Assembly (NCBI GenBank): GCA_003562605.1
Contig: PWUG01000239.1
Location: 1-6,983, forward strand
DNA: 6,983 nucleotides
From: Syntrophomonadaceae bacterium
GTDB lineage: Bacteria > Bacillota_D > Dethiobacteria > DTU022
Reading direction: 5' to 3'
Below are positions 1 through 6,372 of this stretch, in pieces. Numbering within the stretch: position 1 is the first letter of the stretch; each line of letters opens with the position of its first letter. Under the pieces are notes generated by a model, which saw only the letters and a program-made list of their open reading frames with translations, was not told the DNA's origin and searched no databases. The translations under genes and the position numbers were made by a program.

Positions 1-1486
1 CGAAACCGCCTCCCAGGGCCAGTCCGTTAATAGCGGCTACTACCGGTTTGTCACACTGATCCAGGTAACGCAATAGCAAAGAGCAATCCCTGCTGTATTG
101 AACCGAAGCCCCGGCATCTCCTAACATCTGTGGAAATTTACCGATATCGGCGCCGGCACAGAAAGCGCGGTTGCCGTATCCGGTAATCACAAAGCCCTTA
201 ACCTCCGGATCTGCCTCGTGCTCTTTCATGACCTCCAGGATCTCCATGTTAACCTCGTCACTTAAGGCATTCATTACCTGCGGCCGCCTGATTGTAATGA
301 TCTTGACACCGTCTATATCATCGACGAGGACATTTCTTTTGAAATCCTGGTAACTGTCGTAGCTTTTCTCCATACCCGGCATGCCGGGACGGTCATCCTG
401 GAATCCGGAAATAATGCTCTCAGTTTTACTTTCTCCCAGGTCCCTGATAATATCGAAGGGCCCTTTACGAAATCCAAGGGCAATCTGGCAGCCGAGGTTC
501 AGATCGGCAAGGGTTCCGATGCCACGATTGATTATATCGAAAGACTGTGAAAAAAGCACCCCTAAAAGCCGGTTGCGGACCATTTCGGCAGTTTCCTGAT
601 CAATTTCCAATTTTTGGCCCGGTTTAAGGGTAACCCAGTCTTCCACGGACCTCAAAATATTAGCCGGACGGTAGTGCTCGCCTTCTTCCATTTGTAATGT
701 GTTAGTTTCCACGATAATTGGGTTGCCCCTGGCCAGGTTCAGAACAAAGAACGGGCCGGCAAAGACAAATTCCTGGGCCACCTTGTCAATCTGGGGAGCC
801 GTAGCTTCGTCGAGCAGCAGGGCGGCATCGTTGCACCAGTTGTCAAAAATGCGGTCCAGGACAAAACAGATCTTGTCCAGGGTTACAATCGGCACTTTTC
901 CGGTTGCGCAGAACATCCAGGTCAGGTAGTCAACAACCGAACGATCCGATTTCTGCCATGTAATTACCTCCACGGCCGGGTTTCGCCAGGCCGGCGCAAA
1001 AAAGTGCGTAATCGATGTCCTGGCCGGTAGACGTGCTTCGGAAAAAATTCGCTCGGCCGGAATTGAACTTGTATTCGACGTAATGATCGTATCGTCCCTG
1101 ACCTGCGCCTCGATCTGAGCAACGATCTTTTGCTTGATGGCCAGGTTTTCAGTCGCAGCTTCGATCACCAGGTCAGCGTTTTTTATATCAGCATAATTAG
1201 TAGTGTAGACGATGTTAGACCCCACAGCCTCGGCCTGCTCCGGTTTCATTTTTTTCTTGTCGATCGCCTTTTTAATATACCCATGGATTACTTTCTCGGC
1301 TTTTTCCAGCTGTTCTTCCGCTATGTCGACAAGCACAAGCCGGGTTCCCGGTAAAGAGCTCTTAAAAAAATAGCCGATATCGGGGCCGATGGTGCCGGCG
1401 CCAATAACCGCGATTTCTTCAGGCAGGGGCCGGTCAGGCTTGTTTAACAGCGGGTTAACATAATTTGGGTAAATTACCGATTCCAC
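1..1486 (-). CDS. 3-hydroxyacyl-CoA dehydrogenase / enoyl-CoA hydratase fusion, partial (C-terminus beyond left edge)
   Basis: This is a bifunctional beta-oxidation enzyme: the hydratase adds water to a 2-enoyl-CoA and the NAD-dependent dehydrogenase oxidises the 3-hydroxyacyl-CoA to 3-oxoacyl-CoA. I translated it by hand; it stays open for 495 codons to the window edge. The Rossmann motif GAGTIG lies at residues 29-34, followed by VLVD (51-54) ending the second beta strand. SNTSSI (137-142) and the catalytic pair His161/Glu173, spaced by 12 as in the family, complete the dehydrogenase core. Its C-terminal domain runs to about residue 350. A crotonase domain starts near 385, with RRPQVMNALS (400-409), the oxyanion-hole segment AFCAGADI (441-448) and NGLALGGGF (487-495). 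The next base is G, consistent with the expected catalytic Glu. The GTG start at 1486 follows AAGGAGGG by 6 bases. The domain order is the reverse of FadB and resembles archaeal-type fusions. The dehydrogenase has unusual active-site neighbours (see findings). The gene lies 34 bases after the acyl-CoA dehydrogenase. The family call is firm; the substrate is unknown. Confidence 0.92.
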   Translation of the reverse strand, partial: MESVIYPNYVNPLLNKPDRPLPEEIAVIGAGTIGPDIGYFFKSSLPGTRLVLVDIAEEQLEKAEKVIHGYIKKAIDKKKMKPEQAEAVGSNIVYTTNYADIKNADLVIEAATENLAIKQKIVAQIEAQVRDDTIITSNTSSIPAERIFSEARLPARTSITHFFAPAWRNPAVEVITWQKSDRSVVDYLTWMFCATGKVPIVTLDKICFVLDRIFDNWCNDAALLLDEATAPQIDKVAQEFVFAGPFFVLNLARGNPIIVETNTLQMEEGEHYRPANILRSVEDWVTLKPGQKLEIDQETAEMVRNRLLGVLFSQSFDIINRGIGTLADLNLGCQIALGFRKGPFDIIRDLGESKTESIISGFQDDRPGMPGMEKSYDSYQDFKRNVLVDDIDGVKIITIRRPQVMNALSDEVNMEILEVMKEHEADPEVKGFVITGYGNRAFCAGADIGKFPQMLGDAGASVQYSRDCSLLLRYLDQCDKPVVAAINGLALGGGF

Positions 1487-1492
1487 AACAAT

Positions 1493-1500
1493 CCCTCCTT
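1493..1500 (-). promoter_or_regulatory. Ribosome binding site of the dehydrogenase/hydratase fusion
   Basis: On the minus strand AAGGAGGG lies 6 bases before the GTG codon at 1486. It decides for GTG as the start: no ATG, GTG or TTG lies in frame between this site and that codon (the two preceding codons are ATT and GTT). Confidence 0.8.
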
Positions 1501-1520
1501 TTTTTAGTTCACTTTTTTAC

Positions 1521-2669
1521 TTACTTGCCCAAAAGTTCCCTGGCGATAACCAGTCTCTGGATCTGATTAGTGCCCTCAAAAATTGCAAAGATCTTGGCAT
1601 CACGCATCATTCTTTCAACCGGATATTCCCTGGAATAACCGTAATCGCCCAAAAGATCAACCGCCTTGGAGGCCACGTCCATAACCATGTCGGTAGCATA
1701 AAGCTTGCTCATAGCCGAAAATTTAATATAACCTTCTTCCTTCCGGTCATATTTGTAAGCTGCAGCATGAGTCAGGCAGCGCGCTGCCTGGATTACAGTC
1801 TCCATATCGGCCAGGGCAAACTGCACCGCCTGGCTTCTGGCCAGCGGCCTGCCATTATAAATACCGCTGCCGACATAATCCAGCGCCACATCCAGGGCAC
1901 CCTGGGCCAGTCCGGTTGCCATTGAACCAACCATGATTCTGCCTTTATCGAGGCAGTCGAGAGCGATCCGGAAACCGTCTCCTATCTTGCCGACAATATC
2001 CTCTGCAGGGACCCTGACCTGGTCGAGGATCAATTCCGCCGTGGTAGATCCCTTTAAGCCCATTTTCTTTTCCAGTTTTCCCGTGGACAACCCGGGGGTA
2101 CCCTTATCAACCAGGAAAGCGGTCATCTTGTCCTTTCCCTCTACGTTTACCTTGGCAAAGACTACAAGTACGTCGGCAATATCACCGTGGGTAATAAATA
2201 TTTTACTGCCATTGATAATATAACTGTCCCCGTCGGGTACAGCCCTTGTCTTAACGGCAGCGACATCTGAACCGGCGTCTGCTTCAGTCAGGGCAAATGA
2301 AGCCAGGCACTCACCGGAGGCAACCTTCCGGAGGTATTTTTGCTGTTGTGCTTCGTTACCCCAGAGGACAATTGGGCTTGCTCCAAGAGACTGGTTCCCC
2401 AGGATCATCGATGATGCACCGCAAACCCTGGCCACTTCTTCAATGGCCACACAGAGTGTTGATAAAAGTCCGTCTTTGCCTCCATATTCAGGCTGGACCA
2501 CCAGCCTGAAAAGCCCGAATTCAGAAAAAGCATCCTTTATGTCCCAGGGGAATTTACCATCTGCATCGACTGCAGCAGCCCTGGGTCCCACCTTTTCCTC
2601 AACCGTTTTGCGTACTTCATCCTGGTATTGAAGCTGATCCTCACTAAGCCAGAGACCCATATTCATCAT
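1521..2669 (-). CDS. Acyl-CoA dehydrogenase
   Basis: This is an FAD flavoprotein that makes the alpha,beta double bond in an acyl-CoA and normally passes electrons to electron transfer flavoprotein. It is 382 residues long, the usual length for short/medium-chain family members, and has all parts. There is a helical N-terminal domain (to about 120), the flavin-contacting segment ALTEADAGSD (126-135), the middle beta domain with the conserved ITHGDIADV (159-167), and a C-terminal helical domain. The latter carries DYGYSREYPVERMMRDAK (342-359) and the IFEGTNQIQR block (363-372). Glu365 stands at the catalytic-base position used by medium- and short-chain enzymes. The start is uncertain among three nearby in-frame ATGs at 2669, 2666 and 2660. 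AGGGG directly abuts the first ATG and would sit 9 bases before the third; AGAAG lies 7 bases before the first. The gene begins 11 bases after the Mo-subunit stop, so it is surely co-transcribed, and it feeds the hydratase/dehydrogenase fusion downstream. No ETF gene is visible. The acyl chain or ring handled cannot be told. Confidence 0.95.
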   Translation of the reverse strand: MMNMGLWLSEDQLQYQDEVRKTVEEKVGPRAAAVDADGKFPWDIKDAFSEFGLFRLVVQPEYGGKDGLLSTLCVAIEEVARVCGASSMILGNQSLGASPIVLWGNEAQQQKYLRKVASGECLASFALTEADAGSDVAAVKTRAVPDGDSYIINGSKIFITHGDIADVLVVFAKVNVEGKDKMTAFLVDKGTPGLSTGKLEKKMGLKGSTTAELILDQVRVPAEDIVGKIGDGFRIALDCLDKGRIMVGSMATGLAQGALDVALDYVGSGIYNGRPLARSQAVQFALADMETVIQAARCLTHAAAYKYDRKEEGYIKFSAMSKLYATDMVMDVASKAVDLLGDYGYSREYPVERMMRDAKIFAIFEGTNQIQRLVIARELLGK

Positions 2670-2680
2670 CCCCTATCTTC

Positions 2681-4975
2681 TTATTCATCTTCCGCCGCTA
2701 AAATCTTCTCCATGGTGATCGGAAGGCTGCGTATGCGTATTCCAGTGGCATCGTAGATAGCATTGGCGATGGCGGGAGCAGTTCCCACCAGCGGCGGTTC
2801 ACCGATTCCTTTTGCTCCAAACGGACCGGCCTGATCATCGGTTTCGATAATTATGGAATCAACTTCCGGCATATCCGGGAAAGTCAGCATTTTATAGTCG
2901 AGAAAGTTGGGGTTTAATCCCTTACCCCTGTCGAGATGCATCTCCTCCATCAGGCTGTAGCCAAGACCCATCGCCACACCGCCTTCGAGCTGCCCCTCAA
3001 GCAGCATCGGATTGATCGCTTTGCCTACATCCATGGCAATGACATATTTTAAAACATTCACCTGGCCGGTATCTCTTTCAACCTCCACCTCCGCTCCGTG
3101 CACTCCATAAGTATAAGCGGCAGAAAAATTGCCTTTCATTTCCTTGTCAAGCATCTGCGTGGGCGGATCGTAAAAATGGGAGGTTACAATCTGGGTACCG
3201 CCGGTTTTAAAGTGAGCAGCCCTCAAAACCCGGCCCAGCTGCATTGATACATCGGGTTTCTCTTTCGAAAAGACGTGGCGATCCTTAATATCAAGCGCTT
3301 CTCTCGGTTCGTTTAACAGGGGAGCAGCCAGATCCAGGATCTCCTCCTTCGCCTTTCGGGCAGCCAGGAGGGCCGAGTTGCCTGCAACAAAGGTGGTCCT
3401 GCTGGCATGAGCGCCAACATCCCAGGTTTCCTGATCGGTATTACCCATAATAACAGCAATATCATCAATACTGACACCCAGTTCTTCCGCTACAATCTGG
3501 GCTACTACCGTATCGGCCCCCTGGCCCATATCGGTAGCTCCGCTCATGACGGTCACTTTTCCAAAATCATCAAGCTTAATAATCGTACCGCAGCCGTCTG
3601 ATTTATAAATACGCGCCCCTCCGCCGACATGGATTAGAGAACCGATTCCAACTCCTCTGCCGTCCTTTTTGCCCCTCTTCTCATCCCAGTTAAGGCTTTC
3701 CCGGACAGCTTTGAGGCATTCCTTTAAACCGCAGCTGCCTACTTTGAAGCCCTGCGGGGTTACCTCACCGGGAGTATTGGCATTGATCATCCTGAACTCC
3801 AGGGGATCAATTCCAACCATTTCAGCCAGGGTGTCCATCTGGCTTTCTATGGCAAAAGTAGCCTGGGGATTACCGTAGCCGCGCATAGCGGTGGCGTATA
3901 TGTTATTGGTATAGACACACCTGGCCCGATATTTCACGTTGGGCACCTTGTAAAGGGACGAGATCGGCATCATCATCACCGATGGCGTAGTCGCGCCCCA
4001 CGAGGTGTAGGCACCGTTATCGAGAACCATATCGACATCGCGGAAGGTAAGCAGTCCTTCTTTTGTACAGCCCTGTGAAATTTTCGCTTCCACTTTCTGA
4101 CGGGTAGCGGTGGCAAAAAACTCTTCTTCCCTGGAGAAGATCAGCCGGACCGGCCGCCCGGTATAATAAGCGAGCAGGATGGTAATAAACTCGAAGGGAT
4201 ATGTGTCCAGCTTGCTGCCGAAGGCCCCGCCGATAGCCGTCGTAACGACCTGGACCCTTTTATCTTTAAGCCCCAGCGCCGCCATCACGTCCATGAAGTC
4301 ACGCTGGGCCAGGTAACGGATCTGAGTCGGGCTGTGTACGGTCAGGTTACCGTTGGCATGAAATTCCGCCAAACATCCCGAGGTCCCCATGCAGCAGTGT
4401 GTAACCCACGGTAAGCTGTAACTTTCTTCCGCTATAAAATCAGCCTGCCTGTAACCCTCATCCGGATCTCCGCAGACCAGTTTCCAGGGCAGTTTAAGTA
4501 TATTGCTCTCCTTATCCTCATGGATCAGGGGAGCGTCCTCCCGCATCGCCTCAAAGGGGTCAAAAACAGCTGGCAACGGCTCATATTCCACATCGATCAG
4601 ACGCACCGCCTCTTCGGCTATCTCCGGGGTCTCTGCCGCAACAGCAGCAACCTCGTCACGATATTGACGCACCTTTCCTTTTTTTAATACGGGGTTGTCC
4701 TTAAAAAAACCTGTCCTGATCTCAGGAGTATTGTAACCGGTAATTACCGCCCTGACCCCGGGTAACTTTTCAGCTCGTGAAGTATCGATCTTCAAAATGC
4801 GGGCATGGGCATGTTCGCTCCAGAGAATTTTCCCGTAAAGCATCCGCGGCACCTTCAGGTCATGAATGTAAACCGCTTTACCCTGAACTTTTTCCAGCGC
4901 ATCAAGCTTTGGATGCCTTGTTCCTACAGCCTGCAATGCAGCAGATTTAATTTCCGGTTCAAGAATCTTGACCAT
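2681..4975 (-). CDS. Xanthine dehydrogenase family protein, molybdopterin-binding (large) subunit
   Basis: This is the catalytic subunit of a three-part molybdenum hydroxylase, which inserts a water-derived oxygen into a C-H bond using the molybdopterin cofactor. From the chosen ATG it has 764 residues, close to separate large subunits of this family. It contains the N-terminal a/b hammerhead domain (about 20-140), the Mo-site loop GGAFGSK (249-255), AMRGYGNPQ (363-371), the cofactor-binding GATDMGQGADT (479-489) and the C-terminal GAKGIGEPP (720-728), whose Glu726 is the expected catalytic base. The AMRGYG loop is not the Cys-bearing loop of Mo-Cu CO dehydrogenase, so that function is unlikely. 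Bovine xanthine oxidase Glu802 and Arg880 correspond to Leu256 and Val333, which argues against purines. An upstream ATG at 5005 is in frame. I prefer 4975 because GGGGGAG sits 6 bases before it and the encoded start fits family length; the gene then overlaps the FeS gene by 17 bases. The substrate is unknown. Confidence 0.95.
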   Translation of the reverse strand: MVKILEPEIKSAALQAVGTRHPKLDALEKVQGKAVYIHDLKVPRMLYGKILWSEHAHARILKIDTSRAEKLPGVRAVITGYNTPEIRTGFFKDNPVLKKGKVRQYRDEVAAVAAETPEIAEEAVRLIDVEYEPLPAVFDPFEAMREDAPLIHEDKESNILKLPWKLVCGDPDEGYRQADFIAEESYSLPWVTHCCMGTSGCLAEFHANGNLTVHSPTQIRYLAQRDFMDVMAALGLKDKRVQVVTTAIGGAFGSKLDTYPFEFITILLAYYTGRPVRLIFSREEEFFATATRQKVEAKISQGCTKEGLLTFRDVDMVLDNGAYTSWGATTPSVMMMPISSLYKVPNVKYRARCVYTNNIYATAMRGYGNPQATFAIESQMDTLAEMVGIDPLEFRMINANTPGEVTPQGFKVGSCGLKECLKAVRESLNWDEKRGKKDGRGVGIGSLIHVGGGARIYKSDGCGTIIKLDDFGKVTVMSGATDMGQGADTVVAQIVAEELGVSIDDIAVIMGNTDQETWDVGAHASRTTFVAGNSALLAARKAKEEILDLAAPLLNEPREALDIKDRHVFSKEKPDVSMQLGRVLRAAHFKTGGTQIVTSHFYDPPTQMLDKEMKGNFSAAYTYGVHGAEVEVERDTGQVNVLKYVIAMDVGKAINPMLLEGQLEGGVAMGLGYSLMEEMHLDRGKGLNPNFLDYKMLTFPDMPEVDSIIIETDDQAGPFGAKGIGEPPLVGTAPAIANAIYDATGIRIRSLPITMEKILAAEDE

Positions 4976-5441
4976 TGGAATCTCCCCCTTCGCTGACTGC
5001 TTCAATCGCCTCCATAATCTTAATATAACCGGTACACCGGCACATATTACCGGCCATGCCCTGCTTAATCTGTTCCCGGTTGGGCCTGGGGTTTTCGGCC
5101 AGCAGGGCCTTTGCCGACATGATCATCCCCGGTGTGCAGTATCCACACTGGACAGCGCCATGTTTGACAAAAGCCTCCTGCAGTGGATCAAGCTTTCCCT
5201 GGGCCCCGGCCAGACCTTCAATCGTTACAACACTTTTTCCGTTAGCATAAACCGCCAGCATCAGGCAGGAATTGACCGCTTCCTGATCAACAAGGACGGT
5301 ACAGGAACCGCACTCGCCCTGGCCGCAGCCTTCTTTTGCGCCGATAAGTTCAAATTCATCCCGGAGCATTTCCAGAAGTGTGATATGGCCCGGCACTTCA
5401 GTAGTTACAGCTTCACCGTTAAGATGAAACGATATTTTCAT
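4959..5441 (-). CDS. Xanthine dehydrogenase family protein, [2Fe-2S] subunit
   Basis: This is the small electron-transfer subunit carrying electrons from the Mo site to FAD. It is 160 residues from the ATG at 5441, the usual size. The N-terminal plant-ferredoxin-type domain has Cys39, Cys44, Cys47 and Cys59 (pattern CGQGECGSC then C after 11 residues). The C-terminal helical domain holds the second cluster with Cys99, Cys102, Cys134 and Cys136 (CGYC and CRC motifs). All eight ligands are present, so both clusters should form. The reading frame can be extended to a GTG at 5450, but AAAGGG directly abuts or overlaps that codon, while it stands 8 bases before the ATG at 5441, which I therefore chose. 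The gene lies 22 bases after the FAD-subunit stop and its end overlaps the Mo-subunit start. The gene order FAD, FeS, Mo differs from the Mo-FeS-FAD coxMSL-like arrangements only in detail and does not identify the substrate. Confidence 0.96.
   Translation of the reverse strand: MKISFHLNGEAVTTEVPGHITLLEMLRDEFELIGAKEGCGQGECGSCTVLVDQEAVNSCLMLAVYANGKSVVTIEGLAGAQGKLDPLQEAFVKHGAVQCGYCTPGMIMSAKALLAENPRPNREQIKQGMAGNMCRCTGYIKIMEAIEAVSEGGDSNGQDS
4982..4988 (-). promoter_or_regulatory. Ribosome binding site deciding the start of the Mo subunit
   Basis: On the minus strand GGGGGAG precedes the ATG at 4975 by 6 bases. It lies inside the end of the FeS-subunit gene, which suggests translational coupling. 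It supports 4975 over the in-frame ATG at 5005. Confidence 0.65.
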
Positions 5442-5449
5442 CTGGATCA

Positions 5450-5455
5450 CCCTTT
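5450..5455 (-). promoter_or_regulatory. Ribosome binding site of the FeS subunit
   Basis: AAAGGG on the minus strand lies 8 bases before the ATG at 5441. Its last G is also the first base of the alternative GTG start at 5450, which makes the GTG a poor choice. Confidence 0.5.
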
Positions 5456-5463
5456 CATCAATA

Positions 5464-6330
5464 TTAGTTCAGGCGCCGCAGGGCCTCATTCGCAGCGCGC
5501 GGCAGCAAGGCGCAGATAATTTTTTTGCGGTATTCCGCTGTCGTCCGGAAGCTCGTCCTCGGATTCGACTCTGTAACAGCCAAATCTCCGGCTTCTTTCC
5601 AGACCGCTTCGCTGAAAGTTTTTCCGGCGAGATACTTCTCGGTCTCAGTCGTCCGGAACGGAACCGGTGCGCAAAGAGTCAGGCCAACCCGGACCTCTTT
5701 ACAAACCTTTCCGGAAGCATCAGGAACCAGGACCATGGCCAGTCCAAGCAGCGGCAGGTCCATCGCCTTGCGCCGGGTATACTTGATATAGTGGGAGCAG
5801 GCCCCCGCCGGGAGTTCCGGAACGATAATCTCTTTTAACACTTCATTGCCGGCCAGTGCAGTTTCGCCGGGCCCGAGGAAAAAATCTTTGATCGATATAC
5901 TCCTTTCCCCATTTGGCCCTTCAACCAACAGCGTGGCATCAAGAGCGACCAGGGGCCCCGCTGTATCTGCGCAGGGTGCGGCATTACAAATATTTCCTCC
6001 AATTGTTGCCAGGTTGCGCACCTGGACCGATCCGAGCTTGTCGGCAGCATCGGCAAGCAGGGAAAAACGCTCCCGGATCAGTTCAGAGCGTCCGATCTCC
6101 CGATGTCTGACCATGGCCCCGATCCGCAGTTCCCCGCCATTGTCCTTAATTTCGTTCATACCCGGAACACTGCACAGGGAAACGACATGCTCCGGTTCAC
6201 AATTACCCAGTTTCATCTTTACAACCAGGTCGGTTCCTCCCGCGATAACCATGGCCTTCGCCCCGTAAGAATCTAATAAATCTATCACGTCCCCCATCGA
6301 TTTTGGTTCGTGGTAATTAAACTTTCGCAA
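5464..6330 (-). CDS. Xanthine dehydrogenase family protein, FAD-binding subunit
   Basis: This is the medium subunit of the molybdenum hydroxylase. It binds FAD and hands electrons on to the external acceptor. At 288 residues it is typical of CoxM-like subunits. The first FAD-binding segment is IAGGTDL (29-35) and the second is TIGGNICNAAPCADTAGPL (109-127). The stretch RRKAMDLPLLGLAM (186-199) and the C-terminal domain (about 180-288) match the CO dehydrogenase flavoprotein C-terminal fold. There is no cysteine-rich insertion such as the 4Fe-4S loop of 4-hydroxybenzoyl-CoA reductase, which is evidence against that reductive enzyme. Translation starts at TTG (6330), marked by a strong GAGGAGGG 7 bases upstream; the first in-frame ATG lies at codon 12 (6297) and would remove the first beta strand. 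The gene sits 42 bases after the HyuB-like gene and 22 bases before the FeS-subunit gene. The physiological acceptor (NAD, ferredoxin or other) cannot be read. Confidence 0.95.
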   Translation of the reverse strand: MRKFNYHEPKSMGDVIDLLDSYGAKAMVIAGGTDLVVKMKLGNCEPEHVVSLCSVPGMNEIKDNGGELRIGAMVRHREIGRSELIRERFSLLADAADKLGSVQVRNLATIGGNICNAAPCADTAGPLVALDATLLVEGPNGERSISIKDFFLGPGETALAGNEVLKEIIVPELPAGACSHYIKYTRRKAMDLPLLGLAMVLVPDASGKVCKEVRVGLTLCAPVPFRTTETEKYLAGKTFSEAVWKEAGDLAVTESNPRTSFRTTAEYRKKIICALLPRAANEALRRLN

Positions 6331-6337
6331 TGCTTAT

Positions 6338-6345
6338 CCCTCCTC
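6338..6345 (-). promoter_or_regulatory. Ribosome binding site for the TTG start of the FAD subunit
   Basis: GAGGAGGG on the minus strand lies 7 bases before TTG at 6330. Its strength and spacing justify a TTG start that ORF callers limited to ATG would miss. Confidence 0.8.
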
Positions 6346-6372
6346 AGCCTTGATTCCGCCGCACGGGAACAG

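Noticed and set aside
171..1354. Series of short plus-strand frames in the left 1.4 kb
   Set aside because: The minus strand is continuously open here and encodes the dehydrogenase/hydratase fusion with motifs in the right order, so these are shadows.
1487..1520. Terminator between the acyl-CoA dehydrogenase and the fusion gene
   Set aside because: The 34-base gap has an A-run but no visible stem-loop, and most of the rest is ribosome binding site.
4968..5519. Plus-strand open frame of 183 codons opposite the FeS-subunit gene
   Set aside because: It lies antisense to a gene with all eight cluster cysteines and to parts of both neighbours; it shows no recognisable domain and no ribosome binding site was identified.
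5835..6056. Minus-strand frame of 73 codons inside the FAD-subunit gene
   Set aside because: It is an alternative frame within the conserved FAD-binding region of the real gene and has no family resemblance.
5846..6268. Plus-strand open frame of 140 codons opposite the FAD subunit
   Set aside because: Antisense shadow of a well-supported gene with no independent signal.
2681..6330. Mo-Cu carbon monoxide dehydrogenase (coxMSL)
   Set aside because: The subunits are of the same superfamily, but the large subunit has AMRGYG in place of the cysteine-bearing active-site loop of form I CO dehydrogenase.
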